Of a stretch of DNA of 64,000 bases, positions 63,074 through 64,000 are shown piece after piece; the stretch's first letter is position 1, and each line of letters opens with the position of its first letter. The notes beneath the pieces are model-generated. The model saw only the letters and a list, made by a program, of their open reading frames with translations. It was not told where the DNA came from and ran no database searches. The stretch covers positions 806,001 to 870,000 of the forward strand of contig OZ254080.1 of NCBI GenBank assembly GCA_965267485.1, in the 5' to 3' direction. Position numbers and translations under genes: made by a program. This DNA comes from JANQJA01 sp965267485 (GTDB lineage Bacteria > Pseudomonadota > Gammaproteobacteria > Pseudomonadales > Azotimanducaceae).

Positions 63074-63562
63074 CTACTCCCGAAAGTTGGCGAGCACCTC
63101 GTCGAACGCGGTGAGGATCGCCTGGGACGCGCGGCCGGTATGCATCCACTCGCCGGCCGCGACGTCATGGAGTCGTTGGACCTGCCCTGAGTAGACGATC
63201 TCGTCAGTGCGTGCGTCTCGCACCTCGATGGCAATCCGGGCGATGAAGCGCTGGCCCGCGCCCATCGCCATCGGTTCGTCGAAGTCATCTCTCGCCTTCT
63301 GTTCGGACAGCGTGTCCTGCTCGTAGCGCAGGGTTGCGACGAGATCGCCGTTGTCTGTCACAGGCTGCAGCCCCTGATTCGCCATCGCAACGCTGAAGTT
63401 GCTGACCATCAGCGGGCCCAGAAACGCTGGTATATTCTCCGACTTCACGGTAAACGTTTCGTACTTGTCATCGACGCAGCACTGGTTCACGGCAGTGTCG
63501 ATGCGGTCGCTGGCGCAGCCAGAGAGCAGCAGGAACGTAACGAGCAGGGTGAGAATTCTCAT
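63074..63562 (-). CDS. Small lipoprotein of unknown function
   Basis: The 162-residue product has a lipobox (LLLSGC, C16) after a short signal. A two-Cys segment follows (NQCCVDDKY), then a mixed domain with ETFTVKSENIPAFLGPLMVS, LQPVTDNGDLVATLRYEQD and RFIARIAIEVRDARTDEIVY. It resembles the DUF4136/DUF4410-type small lipoproteins in layout, but I do not claim the family. It faces the phosphatase with a 2 bp gap. Confidence 0.72.
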   Translation of the reverse strand: MRILTLLVTFLLLSGCASDRIDTAVNQCCVDDKYETFTVKSENIPAFLGPLMVSNFSVAMANQGLQPVTDNGDLVATLRYEQDTLSEQKARDDFDEPMAMGAGQRFIARIAIEVRDARTDEIVYSGQVQRLHDVAAGEWMHTGRASQAILTAFDEVLANFRE

Positions 63563-63773
63563 CTATCAATTCCATCCGGTTGGTCAGGATAATCCTAGCG
63601 CCATCTGGCGGGATGTCGCGTTGATCCGAATCATACTGTAACTCACTGGCAGGCGCCCCGATTTGGTGCAATTCCTGCTAGGATGGTTGAAGCCTTGTGG
63701 CGTGTAGCCTTCTCTGCTGCACGCCGCTGCTGTCGGCTTCAACCACAACAAGAGCAATGAGAGGGAGCGACGG

Positions 63774-64000
63774 ATGGATAATATTGCACTGTTCACGATG
63801 GGCGGGCTGGATTACGTGTTCCGCTGGGTCCATTTCCTGGCGGGTATCACGTGGATCGGCCTGCTGTACTACTTCAACTTCGTCCAGACGGAGTACTTCA
63901 AGGAGGCTGACCCCGAGCACCGTGCGGGCGCGATCAGGGGCCTTGTGCCGCGCGCGCTCTGGTGGTTCCGGTGGGGCGCGATGTTCACGTTCCTTTCCGG
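63774..64000 (+). CDS. PuuD/urate-oxidase-N-like membrane protein (5' part)
   Basis: The frame from the ATG at 63774 is open to the window edge (75 codons). The peptide reads MDNIALFTMGGLDYVFRWVH, then FLAGITWIGLLYYFNFVQT, then a charged loop and a second helix beginning ALWWFRWGAMFTF. RWxHxxxGxxWIG is the opening of the PuuD/Urate_ox_N family of membrane proteins with a haem or flavin-linked redox role. GAGGGA lies 7-13 bp before the start. The 3' end lies outside the window. Confidence 0.6.
   Translation, partial: MDNIALFTMGGLDYVFRWVHFLAGITWIGLLYYFNFVQTEYFKEADPEHRAGAIRGLVPRALWWFRWGAMFTFLS

Overview
The window comes from a high-GC (roughly 60-65 % by eye) gammaproteobacterium. The evidence is the ftsQ-ftsA-ftsZ-lpxC-dciA-M23-secA order, the divergent pilA / pilBCD-coaE-yacG arrangement, the ampD-ampE pair, an 887-residue homodimeric-type AceE, and the TonB receptor and surface lipoproteins. 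The lineage cannot be fixed from sequence alone; a marine, Woeseia-like or Chromatiales-related group is only a guess.

Layout. 1-5989: division and wall cluster (ftsW tail, murC, ftsQ, ftsA, ftsZ, lpxC), compact and without murG, murB or ddl. 6011-11516: dciA (DUF721), an M23 envelope peptidase, secA, argJ. 11551-22026 (minus strand): pilB, pilC, pilD, coaE, yacG, a secreted D-aminoacylase-type amidohydrolase and a 1399-residue internally duplicated lipoprotein. 22288-28712 (plus strand): a sigma-54-driven pilA, a second pilin-like gene, then three overlapping genes: a polyprenyl-phosphate-type GT2, an STT3/PglB-like GT-C protein, and a phosphoethanolamine-transferase-like sulfatase fused to a menorin/GDPD-like domain. 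I read these as a pilin or envelope modification cassette. 28716-31813: nitronate monooxygenase, GST, MFS. 31980-33009: a zinc-ribbon protein and a DsbA/FrnE-family gene with an in-frame TGA in place of the first Cys of its CxxC motif, a strong selenoprotein candidate.

33062-38318 is a foreign-looking block of lower GC. It holds a cut-short signal-peptide gene, an OLD-family ATPase/TOPRIM nuclease, two unknown envelope proteins and an intact IS481-type element, and it stops 12 bp from a tRNA-Thr gene. 38497-41220: an O-antigen-ligase-type membrane protein convergent with a TfpX/TfpZ pilin accessory gene, a second pilus-related site. 41241-44865: nadC, a retropepsin-like protease, ampD, ampE, a BtuF-like binding protein. 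44950-49315: aceE-aceF. 49321-52760: PduO-type adenosyltransferase, a degenerate receiver-GGDEF protein, yajQ, ampG. 52696-55034: a DUF2723 membrane protein and an alkyltransferase-like protein. 55060-57360: groESL under both a sigma-32-like promoter and a CIRCE operator, ending in a series of hairpins. 57472-64000: CYTH-CHAD, a small XRE regulator, a TonB receptor, an exported tyrosine-phosphatase-like protein, a small lipoprotein and the start of a PuuD-like membrane protein.

Connected functions: peptidoglycan synthesis and division (murC, ftsWQAZ) with muropeptide recycling (ampD, ampE, ampG); type IV pilus assembly (pilABCD) with three separate candidate modification or accessory genes; cobalamin uptake and activation (BtuF-like, PduO-type); and proteostasis (secA, groESL). 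The two most interesting signals are the STT3-like cassette behind the pilins and the TGA-containing FrnE gene.
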